Origin: Anagrus nilaparvatae
Lineage: Eukaryota; Arthropoda; Insecta; Hymenoptera; Mymaridae
NCBI GenBank assembly: GCA_022575985.1
Contig: JAKSXM010000142.1
Location: forward strand, 6,140,001 to 6,204,000
Direction: 5' to 3'
DNA length: 64,000 bases
Position numbers and translations under genes: made by a program
Notes under the pieces: model-generated
The model's database searches: none
What the model saw: the letters and a program-made list of their open reading frames with translations, nothing else
Told to the model about the DNA's origin: nothing
In this document: in pieces, positions 22,550 to 32,820 of the stretch
Position numbering within the stretch: the first letter of the stretch is position 1
Layout: each line of letters starts with the position of its first letter

Positions 22550-25500
22550 CGTAAAAGCAAACCATGAGGTTTTAATATATGATTCACCACTGTCTAAACA
22601 TACCAATTTTCTTATATGATTTTGATATAATTTGGTAGCAACTTAAAGTTTATTCGATTTTGTTTAAAAATAGATATATGACTTTGCAGCTTATGAAGGT
22701 CAATTAGTTATACCTTTATAGTTTTATATTTGATAACTGTATTTTGGTTCCCAATAGCACATTCAACAAAACTAAAGGTGTTTTTTCAAATATTTATCTA
22801 TCTTGGAAGTTTAAAACAATTTTGTTGCCTAGAGGTTATGGTTTCCCCTAGTGAATTATTTAATTTAAAAGAAACTAAAATTTGATATTTCAAACAATTT
22901 AATCAAACATAATTTAAAAAATATTTTATTCCAGAAAAATTGCACTTAAATTATTCCAAATATATTAGGTTACGTGTTATGAGTGCATAAATATCGATTT
23001 ACCTTGCATATATTAATAATATAATAATAATTATTTTTAATTAGGTTTTTATTAAAATAAATTTAGTATATAATACTAATTTAACGTTATAGTAAAAATA
23101 TTTTTTTAAATTAATTAATGATCCAATTACGAAACATGATTATGAATAGTCTACAAATTACTTTAATTAAATATTTTGTAATTACTAAGATAATTCGTGG
23201 CACCGAAAAACCAAATTTTTTATAAATAACTTTCAAAAATATAAAATGAAAACCTAATCAATATTTAACATAATAATAATAATCATAAGCATATATTTTA
23301 CATATAAAATACATTTGGAAACCCTTTTAGAAGTATTAAAATACATTTAATCAATAGAAAGGTTTTCGTGAGTTTTATTTTATTTTTAAATGTCAATAAT
23401 AGGTGTCATGATTTTGGCCTCATAATTCAAGGTCTCGTTGGCTATCCATTTGAACAACGACGTCTGTTACAGGAAGAGAGACAGAGGGGTTGAAGGGATA
23501 TCCGCCCTCCTTATTTAAGCATTTCCGCCCCTGTGTACGTATTACAGTACAAGAGCAGTCGAGCAAAACTTTAGAGAGATCTCTTGTATATGTTAAATAT
23601 ATATAACAAACATATATATCACGCATATAGTTGTATATAATACGGATTCTAGATATCAGGAGCACATGAAGGTGAAAGGAGTCATAATAATAATGAAAAA
23701 AAGTATTGGACCGGGAACTGCATGTACGTGTATATTTTAAATACATGTACGTGAAACGCTATGCAATTCAAAGAGTTTAAAGGTGTATGGAAAAATTTTT
23801 TTCATTCCGACGTTCATTGCAGATAATAGATGAAACATTTTTATGTATAGATGAAGATTGAATATATGAATGAAACCTTATTTTTCTATTTTTAATTTTT
23901 ATAAATAGATATAATTATACTACTATTTTTATAAATTTTCCAAGATAAAATATAATTACAGTCACAATAATTTTTATACCAATTAATATAGGTTAAAAAT
24001 AAGTATGTAAAATTAAATTATAAATTTTTAGCAATTCAACCAATTATTAAATATATATTAGCTTGGAATTTTTTTTTATAGAAGGGTAATTACAGGGAGG
24101 GTAGAAGAAAAAAATTAAATGTCCAAAATTATTGTAAGTACGTTATCAAAATGACCAAATGAATTTTTAAGTTATCAATTAAGTTTAATGAATTAGCCCA
24201 CGAAACAAAACCTAAGGTTAGTAATAGCATCCAAAAATTAAACAAAATCACTAAATCATGTTGGAATTAGACCTCTAGGCCCCGACAGACACTAAAAAAC
24301 CTAAATAAACCGTTTTTTTGGGGGGGGGGTTCAGATTTTATTTAATTTTTTCGACCCATAAAAAGATAATACTTAGCTCATAGGCTGGAAAACTTAGTAT
24401 TCACAACTTTTCGCGAAAAATTTTTTTGAGCTTTTCAGAGCCCCCTTAGGACCCCAAATCATATTTTTGAAATTTTTCCATATTTTAAAGATTATAAATT
24501 ATCTTAGGTTTAAATTGATTACAAAACTGAAGATCTGATAGGTTTTCAGACCTAAAACGATTTTTATATTCAAAATTTTTAAAATAAAAGGTGCTTATTG
24601 GTTTCGAATGGCAGGTTTTGTCCGCCCCATGCAGCTATGGCTTAAATATCTTTTCTGTGAGTATTTTATGTATATTATTTATTTTTTAATAAATGGGTGC
24701 ATTTTTAATATTTTATTGAGAGCTTTTTGCACCCAATAACTTTGAAAACTGGACCAAATTTGCAATGTCCCTGCTAATATACATAAAAATAAAAATTAAT
24801 TAAATAAAAGAATGTACAATAATAATAACTAAATGAAAAAATCGTTTCAAAGAAATCTCAGCTTAATCATAATTATTTGCATCCTGTGTTCCCAAATAAT
24901 AATATTTAATATTTCGACATGTAACTTCATTGTTAATTATACAAACCGTAATTTTCTCGTGAGTAATAAAAATTAAATCTAAAAATTAAAGCTACCAACG
25001 TCAATATTTTATTTATGCAAAAAAGCTCCTACGTAATAATAGAGTTGCAGAAAAAAAATAAAAATAAAAAAATAGACGTTATTTATATTTACGACATACA
25101 TTATACGCATGCTAATTCAACTTTATTCAACCTAGGGAAAAAAGAAAAAAAAAAATTTTATAAAATTATATACGTTTGACAAGTACCATATATCTCTTGA
25201 TTCTTTTGAAAATCAGTAGTTCTATATAAATTAAAATACAACTTGATATTCTAGCATCTTTTATACCTACAGGATTATGTATATACATTGACTACCCCTT
25301 TTTTTATAGGTACAACTACAAGGGATGTTTTAAATAATAAAATTTACATTCGATTCTTTTATATTATCATTATCTACTTTATCAAGCTTAAATAAAAAAA
25401 TATGTATACTTTTATTTAATCAATGTACTGTGCATAAGACAGGTTGCCTATCTATAGGCTTTTTTTATTACTACTTCTGATTTTGATGTACCGTTAATAA

Positions 25501-26091
25501 TTGGATCAATTTTATCTAGGTGATTGTAATGTATTCAATGCTATTTTATAGAGATAATATTCATGGTCAAAATCCATCTGTTGGGTTTACGTAGATCCAT
25601 AACATGTGGTTTGCAAATATTTTATGAGTGTTTTTTAGACATATTAGTTTTTTATATTATATTACTTGATATTTAGGAAAATCCATTGACGAAAAACTAT
25701 ACATTATGATCCTCTTTATTCTTTAAAAGGTCTGATCTCCCTTTTTTTTAAGATCACTTTTTATTTTTTCAAGTAAATACGTCTATATGTATTCTTTTTT
25801 CTATTACAAGCGTGTACGTTAGACTGGATGTTACTTTTTTCAATTTTCTATGACTTTTTGAAATTTTTAGTTGCCTTTGAATGTCTGAACCCAAGTAACT
25901 GAAAAATTTCCTTATCAAAAATTATGTTTTGTAAAGTTCCAGACAGGAAGTGATTATTTTCAGCTGTTATCTGGCTCAAGTCCTGCCCAGAATTTTTTAA
26001 AACTTAATTTCTACTCAGATTCTTTTGCTTCTACCTACATTGTAAGATGTTATTTCAAAAAATATTGCCCCATATTTGCACTTACTTTCTA
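22550..26091. other. Gene-free AT-rich stretch
   Basis: There is a G-run at about 24320-24329. A mildly GC-richer block at 23410-23590 ('ATATCCGCCCTCC', 'CATTTCCGCCCCTGTG') is followed by TATATATAA-like sequence and could be regulatory. No gene can be supported in either strand. Confidence 0.45.
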
Positions 26092-27548
26092 AATCCTATT
26101 TTAGTAAAACTAACGCAAAAACTACAAAATAGAAAAATTCTACAAATTACAAATTGGTAAAATCATTTATAATTTGTAAATCACAAAATTACAAATTGAA
26201 TTTGGTATATTTAAAAATTGCAAATTTGTAGAGTAGGTACTATTTTGTAAATACCAGAAATTACAAAATACATAATTTGTAAATGACCCTTAAATTAGCC
26301 AGGCTAATTTAATTGTGAACACCTAATTTTTAATTAAAAAGACACCAATTTTTGTGATCAATGACCCAAAAAACCAGATCTCGGAGCGCTAGAACGAAAT
26401 TTGCGAAAACACCCCATTTAGGGTAGTTATGGCTAATTTAATGGTGAAGAACTAATTTTTAATTGAAAAGACGCCGATTTTTGTTATCAGCAACCGAAAA
26501 AACCCTATTAGACCAAACCTCGGAGGGCTAGAGTAAAAGTTTCAAAAACACCCCATTTAGGGTAGTTATGGCTAATTTAATGGTGAGGACCTAATTTTTA
26601 ATTAAAAAGACACCGATTTTTGTGATTAGTGACCCAAAAACTCTATTAGATCGAATCTCGAAAGGCTAGAGCAAAAGTTTCAAAAACACCCCATTTTTAG
26701 GTCAAGCCCCAATTTTCAATTGAAAAGACACCGATTTTTGTGATCATCGACCCAAAAACCCTATTAAACCAAATCTCGGAGGGTTAGAGTAAAAGTTGCA
26801 AAAACACCCCATTCAGGGTAGTTATGGCTAATTTAATGGTGAGGACCTAATTTTTAATTAAAAAGACACCGATTTTTGTGATTAGTGACCCAAAAACTCT
26901 ATTAGATCGAATCTCGGAGGGCTAGAGCAAAAGTTTCAAAAACTCCCCATTTTTAGGTCAAGCCCCAATTTTCAATTGAAAAGACACCGATTTTTGTGAT
27001 CATCGACCCAAAAACCCTATTAAACCAAATCTCGGAGGGTTAGAGTAAAAGTTGCCAAAACACCCCATTTAGGGTAGTTATGGCTAATTTAATGGTGAGG
27101 ACCTAATTTTTAATTAAAAAGAAACCAATTTTTGTGATTAGTGACCCAAAAACTCTATTAGATCGAATCTCGTAGGGCTAGAGCAAAAGTTTCAAAAACA
27201 CCCCATTTTTAGGTCAAGCCCCAATTTTTAATTGAAAAGACACCGATTTTTGTGATTAGTGAGCCAAAAACTCTATTAGATCGAATCTCGGAGGGCTAGA
27301 GCAAAAGTTTCAAAAACACCCCATTTTTAGGTCAAGCCTCAATTTTTAATTGAAAACACACCGATTTTTGTTATCAGCAACCCAAAAAACCCTATTAAAC
27401 CCTAATTTCTGGTATTTACAAAATAGTACCTACTCTACAAATTTGTAATTTTTAAATTCAGCAAATTCAATTTGTAATATTTTACCAATTTGTAATTTGT
27501 AAAATTTTCTATTTCGTAGTTTTTGCGTTAGATTTACAAAATAGGATT
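26092..27548. mobile_element. Inverted-repeat-bounded element enclosing a satellite array
   Basis: The left arm begins AATCCTATTTT and carries 'CTAACGCAAAAACTAC', 'ACAAATTACAAATTGGTAAAA' and 'TTTGTAGAGTAGGTACTATT'. The right arm (from about 27405) carries the same blocks as reverse complement, ending AAAATAGGATT at 27548. The arms are roughly 150-200 bp. Everything between them is a tandem array (26341-27400). There is no ORF and I could not fix a target duplication. Confidence 0.78.
26341..27400. repeat. Satellite array with alternating 118- and 138-bp monomers
   Basis: The landmark GACACCGATTTTTGTGAT recurs at about 26341, 26470, 26609, 26727, 26865, 26983, 27121, 27239 and 27357. Spacings run 129, 139, 118, 138, 118, 138, 118, 118. 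Long monomers contain an extra 'GGTAGTTATGGCTAATTTAATGG' segment that short ones lack ('TTTTAGGTCAAGCCCC' instead). The result is a ~256-bp dimeric higher-order unit. Confidence 0.88.
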
Positions 27549-29349
27549 GAGAGAGAATAACCACTATCAGGCCGCTAAATTTTCAACCAAATTCAATCAT
27601 AAACTTTTACATTTTTTTAAGGCTTTAAAATTCAAGAAGAGCCACCTCATAATAACTACGTGAATTATAAAAGATTTTAAAAACTATAAATCTCAAAATC
27701 TAATAATTTTCAATAAATTCTTACCACCCAAAAATACCAAAAAAATAAGAAAATTTAAAATAACATATCCAGTCTAATATACCTACGTACTTGCAATTTT
27801 TTGCCTTTTTTTGTTTGACTGACTATGTACTTACATATCCGATCCGAATGAAAGTAAAAGCTCATAGGATGTTTATAATAAGAAGAGACATAAAAAATTC
27901 CTTTTTTGCATATATAGGATTTATATTTCTTTTTTTCTTGAGTATACATATATAAGTTTATTATATATTTATTAAATAAACCATAAAATATAATATACTA
28001 TTTGTATTAAGCCTTAGCTTATTATAACTTTGGTTCAATTTTAATACTCCTGCAAAGAGATAGAAATTTTAGTAAAATTTTAAAAGTTTAGATATTAATT
28101 GAATCAATTTTTTTGTTTCAGGTCATTCACAATCATTTGAGCAAGAAAAAAAATCTGACACCTACTTTTTTTTCAGTGTAATAATTTTAATTAATAAATT
28201 TTATTCAATGCATAGTTTTTACAAAATTTGTCAAAAAAAAAAATAGAATATTCTTGGTAAGCCTCGCTCTATGAAAATAAAATAAAGCTTGAAGTAAATT
28301 CATAATTTTTATATTTTCTTTTGAATATTTAAACCACCAGTTAAATGAAAAAACCCTTTTTTGTTTTTGTTATAGTAAAAAAAAGAAAATTGACCGGCTT
28401 TGTCTTGAGCTTTGAAACTATTAAAACCTAAGGAAAGTTTGAAACTTCTGTTTTAGTCATTCAGCTTGTTGTTAAATCTTAAGTAAGTTTAAAGCTGGAA
28501 ATTGGATTATGAATAGAAATCAGAACGTTAGTTTATTTGCGAGTAAATTTATCTTTATGAATAAACCAAGAGCTTTGGGATTTCATACAAAGTGTCCAAA
28601 ATGAGCTCCATTAAAGACAATCTTTCTAAAGTCTGCTTATACTTTATTACTTATTTATTTATATAAATTAAAAGCAAAAAAGTTGCTACCTTTTTATTCG
28701 GTCGATTAGTTTTTATTTAACATAGAAACCGTAATAATAGACTTTTGTTATCTTCGATTTCGTTTAATTTTATTGACTTTTCGTACTTTGAATTAATCTT
28801 CGTTTAAAGATTCAAAGTTAACTTTCTCTCTTAGCAATCTGACGGCAGCATAGCTATTTCCTATTTCCGGTTTCTTGCGGTATATTTTCTCTTACTTGTA
28901 TGCATTCGAATATTTAAATTAAATGGATTTTACTTTAAGAGGAAATTTAAAATTTTATTTTTTATTTTATATATTTAAAATAAAATAATAATATTATAAA
29001 CATCGTAATATTAAATAAAATAAGTGAAATTTGAATTTCAAATAAATTTAATAATGCATCAATAGAGAGATGTTATACATTACTGTATATTTGTATCAGG
29101 GAAAATCGATAAACATCAAATACTCTATGAATATATTTTATTTATTTGTATCATATAAATAAATACAATTGATTTTATTTATTTCGTTCACTGAATAATA
29201 AAATTTATATAAGGGCTTCTCGTAATTCAAACACTTTAAAGTTGCAGTGTTTAGATTTTATGGAAAAAACATATCATACACTGAAATAAGTAAGTAAAGA
29301 AAAAATCGGAGACTCAGTATATGATAAATTAGCAATAAATTTAATTAAT
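27549..29349. other. Gene-free AT-rich stretch
   Basis: 'TTTTTTTTCAGTGTA' near 28166-28180 resembles the right terminus of the CACTG fold-back elements, but I find no matching left end nearby. No coding exon is supported. Confidence 0.45.
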
Positions 29350-29530
29350 AAATGAATTCAGTTTTACAGATAAATTTTAATTACATTATATTTTTTTGTC
29401 ATACAAATCAGCAAGTAGTAACTTATATTTATACTTTTACGATCGCATTTCACTTGCGAGAATAATTCACTATTTTATACTTCATGATGTATTTAATTTT
29501 AACCACACTAGACTTCATAATTGTCAGAGC
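29350..29530. repeat. Direct repeat, left copy (partner at ~30290-30470)
   Basis: 'AATTTTAATTACATT', 'AACTTATATTTATA', 'CGATCGCATTTC', 'CTTGCGAGAATAATT' and 'ACTAGACTTCATAA' occur in this order, and again in the same order and orientation at 30290-30470, about 930 bp downstream. The hAT MITE and a coding-like fragment lie between the copies. Confidence 0.75.
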
Positions 29531-29622
29531 CTAGATTCTGCATTTATATCATCTATAACATATCACGTGAAAAACCAAAAAAGTACTAACTTTTAATAAA
29601 ATATTGACTTTTATAACCAAAC

Positions 29623-30073
29623 TAGGGATGGGCGATATTTATCGATACTTGAAAGTATCGATATTTAGAAAGCGTAAATATCGATATTTTAATTCGATAC
29701 TTCTGGTAACCGATACTTCGATACTTCGATATTTTCAGGCAGTATCGTATCGAAAAAATTTTTATAAATTTTGTTAATAAATATTTCTCAAAAAGGTCAA
29801 AAATCTGTTTACAAAAAAAAAAAATGATTTTATTTATTTGTGAAAACTTATAATTGCAACATTTAGCACATTTAAATTCAATCTTATCTGTTTTCGTCAT
29901 TAAAAAAGCTTCTGTCTTCTGCTAAAATTCTTTAAAAACTTTGATTTTGATTAGAGTATCGATACTATAAAATATCGATATTTTTTACTCAAATATCGAT
30001 GCTCAGTATCGATATTAAATCTAAATATCGATACCACCGATACTCGATACCTGACCAGTATCGCCCATCCCTA
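29623..30073. mobile_element. hAT-type MITE with a perfect 8-bp target duplication
   Basis: The termini are TAGGGATGGGCGATA and TATCGCCCATCCCTA, flanked on both sides by AACCAAAC (29615-29622 and 30074-30081). The 451-bp interior is dominated by 'TATCGATA' and 'CGATACTT' motifs. The uninterrupted paralogous site at about 49440-49460 reads 'ATAACCAAACTGCTTCGCG' with a single AACCAAAC, so the 8-bp duplication is real. An 8-bp duplication and TAGGG/CAGGG-like ends are hallmarks of the hAT superfamily. The element is non-autonomous. Confidence 0.93.
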
Positions 30074-30081
30074 AACCAAAC

Positions 30082-30196
30082 TGCTTCACGAAAAGTACTA
30101 CCATTTCTAAAAACATTTGTTGCATGCACAATACCACATATTGTGGATGGTACGGCTGGTTATCACTGTGATATGAATGCTGAATCAGGTCCCTGA
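30082..30196 (+). pseudogene. Coding-like fragment, paralogue of 49455-49625
   Basis: In one plus frame it reads LPFLKTFVACTIPHIVDG and then AGYHCDMNAESGP before a stop. The copy at 49.5 kb has LPFLKTFVCAYVVPHIVNG and AAYHFDMNAESGA in the matching frame and stays open further. Protein-like composition and an open frame in both copies suggest a fragment of a dispersed coding repeat. I do not recognise the family. The hAT MITE interrupts the unit just upstream. Confidence 0.4.
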
Positions 30197-30218
30197 GAGA
30201 ATCAAAATACTCAATATG

Positions 30219-30238
30219 GTATATATATATATATATAT
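30219..30238. repeat. (TA)n microsatellite
   Basis: A run of about ten TA dinucleotides. Confidence 0.9.
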
Positions 30239-30289
30239 TTAAAGAAAATATCATTGGCTACAACAAGTTAAAAAGTGAATTGAGTTCTA

Positions 30290-30470
30290 TATAAAAATTT
30301 TAATTACATTTTATTTCTGTGTCATTTATTAACTGTGTCAAGAATTAACTTATATTTATAGTATTGTGATCGCATTTCTCTTGCGAGAATAATTTAATAT
30401 TTTATTCTTCAAGGTGTATTTATTTTTAACTAGTCACTAGACTTCATAAAACTATTGCTAATTAGGTCTA
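30290..30470. repeat. Direct repeat, right copy (partner at 29350-29530)
   Basis: The same block order as the left copy, including 'GATCGCATTTCTCTTGCGAG' and 'CACTAGACTTCATAA', with scattered substitutions and small indels. It indicates a local duplication of about 0.93 kb or repeats flanking a larger mobile unit. Confidence 0.75.
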
Positions 30471-31292
30471 CATAATTATTTTATTAAGGAATTCAGCATC
30501 AATTTGTAAGTCTATGGATAAAAATTAAGAATACCAACCTAACAGTGTATCAAATAATTAGTAAAGAATATAAAATTAAAATAAATTCTCTATTTATTAT
30601 ATTTAATAGTGTTAAGTAATAATTATATATTTATTTTAATAGTTTCAACTAATGTAATTACATTTTTTTTTATCTTTTAAACTGATTATCGTTAGATAAA
30701 AATGTACAGAAAATTGTAATTTTATTTTTGCTCTACTTTTTAAATCAAGCTAGAGCACAATCAGCAAACTCTTGTGTATGTGTGTTATTGTCGATTCGCT
30801 TGAATTGCATGAAAAAAAGAGAGAAACAACGAGTAAAAAAAAAACAACAAAGTTACCAAGCACTTAACCCAATTCGATCTCCGATACGGCAAATTAGATG
30901 TAAAAAACAAAAAACAAAGTATAATTTATAAAAAAATAAAATTAAATTATTTTAAAATTATTATAAAAAAAAAAAAATCTGACTTTTTTATATTACAAGA
31001 AGAAAAGATTTTTTAAAGCTTGTTATGTTCTTAGGTATCTTTCAAGGAGAAAAAAAATCAAAAGCATCCCCTGGTAATATTTCCAAGCAGTTTACCTCAA
31101 ACGATTTTTGAAGCCTACTTCTTGTTCTTGTTTAAAGGAGCTTTTTTCCTTTTTATAAAATCTTTTTTTTAAAGAAGAAGAAGAAGAAAATTTCTTTATT
31201 AATTGATGTCACTTTTTATTATTTAAAAAAAGTATCTTAATTATTTTTCTTTGCTCCAAGAAAAATTTAGCACTTGTTGATTTAATAAAAAT

Positions 31293-32820
31293 TAGTGCTT
31301 CACGCGAGACCGAGATTTTTTTGGTCTCGTCTCGGTCTCGTCTCGAAAAGCGAGACGAGATCGAGACGAGATCTGCCAATAAAAATTACGAGACGAGACC
31401 GAGACTTAAAAAAGTCTCGACGAGAAATCTCGAAGTCTCGAAAATTTTTCATAGAATAAATAATTTAAATAAAAACTTATTTTTCCAATCAGCAACTTCT
31501 TTAAAAATTAAAATTTTTGGAATCTTTAATTTAAGTTGTTATATAGAGATAAAAACATGTATTGTAGAAACCATAATTATAATAAGTTTTTTTTTTAAAG
31601 AATATTAATTTAAATTTATAGGTATTGAATTAAATAAAAACCATAAATTCGTAAAATAAAATTTAAATTAATATTATTATTATAATCATCATATATTTAC
31701 AACCCTGAAGCTTCCTACAAAAAAAGACTAGAGATTGAGGACAAACAGGAATATAAAAAAATTTAAATAAAGGTATCCAATATTTTTTTCGATTGAATCC
31801 TTAAAATATTCTTTTTTTTGAGATTGATTTTATTTTTAATTTACAAGAAATAATAATAAAAGTTTTTGTGACTTGTGTAACATAATAAATAACTACACAA
31901 ATACATATATATTTTAAATATTAAATAATGGTGTTTTATAAAGGTATTTACAATACGATATTCTTTAATAACTGGAAAAAAAACTCTTGTTTTATTACCG
32001 GTAGTATAAAATTCAAAATCAATGAATATGTGTATCCATGATTAATATAAAAAAATTGTACATTAAACAGAGAGCACTATTAAATCCATTTAAATTTTTG
32101 TTATTATTTATCAATAAGTAAATAATTAAAAGTTTTCAAGTTCATGCACATATAGTTTTTATATGGATTTCATTCACTTAAGATTGTAATTTCGATTAAG
32201 TTGTCAAATTTGTCCTATTTAAGGGAAGAGGGGTCAAATAAGGTAGAATAATTTCAATTTAGGGACTTTGAAAAATCTGGGCTTAGGGACTTTAAATAAT
32301 ATAGGTTTAAGAATTTAGAATAATATCGATTTAGAGACTTGGAATAATTCAGGTTTAGGGACTTGGAATAATTTTGATTTAGGGAGCCAGAATAATTTGC
32401 ATTTAGGGGATTAAAATAATTTGGGTTTAGAATCTTAACATCTGGTAAGGTGATAATTACAAATTAGAAAATTAGAAAATTGTATTGTAATGTTGAGTAA
32501 CATTTATATTATACCTATAGTCCTCAGCTGGAAGTAAACATGTTCCATGCATTTTATTTAGGTTGTGTTTACACAAACCGCTTATAAGTTTTTTCATTAT
32601 AAGTGAAAATAATAATCACCGAAAGATAGAAAATAGATCAGTATTACCAAGTATAAGACAAAAAAAAAATTTTTATTTTTGTGAGGCGAGATTTCGAGAC
32701 TTTCGAGACTTTCGAGACGAGACGAGACGAGACGAGACGAGACTTACAAAAAATGAGATTTTTCGAGACCGAGACGAGATCAGGGCAAATCTCGTCTCTC
32801 TCGTCTCGCGTGAAGCACTA
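31293..32820. mobile_element. hAT-type transposon, non-autonomous, 1.53 kb
   Basis: The ends TAGTGCTTCACGCGAGAC and GTCTCGCGTGAAGCACTA are perfect inverted repeats. Both sides carry the 8-bp direct repeat ATAAAAAT (31285-31292 and 32821-32828). Subterminal regions on both sides are dense in GAGAC/CGAGA repeats, including a (GAGAC)n run near 32710-32745. hAT elements often carry such subterminal motif clusters as transposase-binding sites. No transposase ORF was found. The interior contains a copy of the TCCCTAAA repeat family (32190-32600). The two apparent short ORFs at its ends are readings through the GAGAC repeats. Confidence 0.92.
32190..32600. repeat. TCCCTAAA-family repeat nested in the hAT element
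   Basis: About eight ~24-bp units of the form 'TTAGGGACTTGGAATAATTC' are followed by 'TTAGAATCTTAACATCTGG', 'CAGCTGGAAGTAAACATG' and 'GTTTACACAAACCGCTTATAAG'. This matches the right arm of the SNMP-intron fold-back (6600-6960) in the same order. Confidence 0.82.

Noticed and set aside
23410..23746. 108-codon minus ORF over a GC-richer block
   Set aside because: The block may be regulatory, but the translation has no recognisable motif and the ATG end is in low-complexity sequence.
26341..27400. CRISPR-like regular repeats
   Set aside because: Monomers are contiguous with no unique spacers, and the sequence is eukaryotic; it is a satellite array.
31321..31608. 95-codon ORF and its partner at 32563-32835
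   Set aside because: Both are readings across the GAGAC/CGAGA subterminal repeats of the hAT element, giving RDE/SRS-rich low-complexity peptide.
32258..32420. Possible interstitial telomere repeat (TTAGGGA units)
   Set aside because: The period is about 24 bp, not 5 or 6, and units are diverged minisatellite. It is not the insect TTAGG array.
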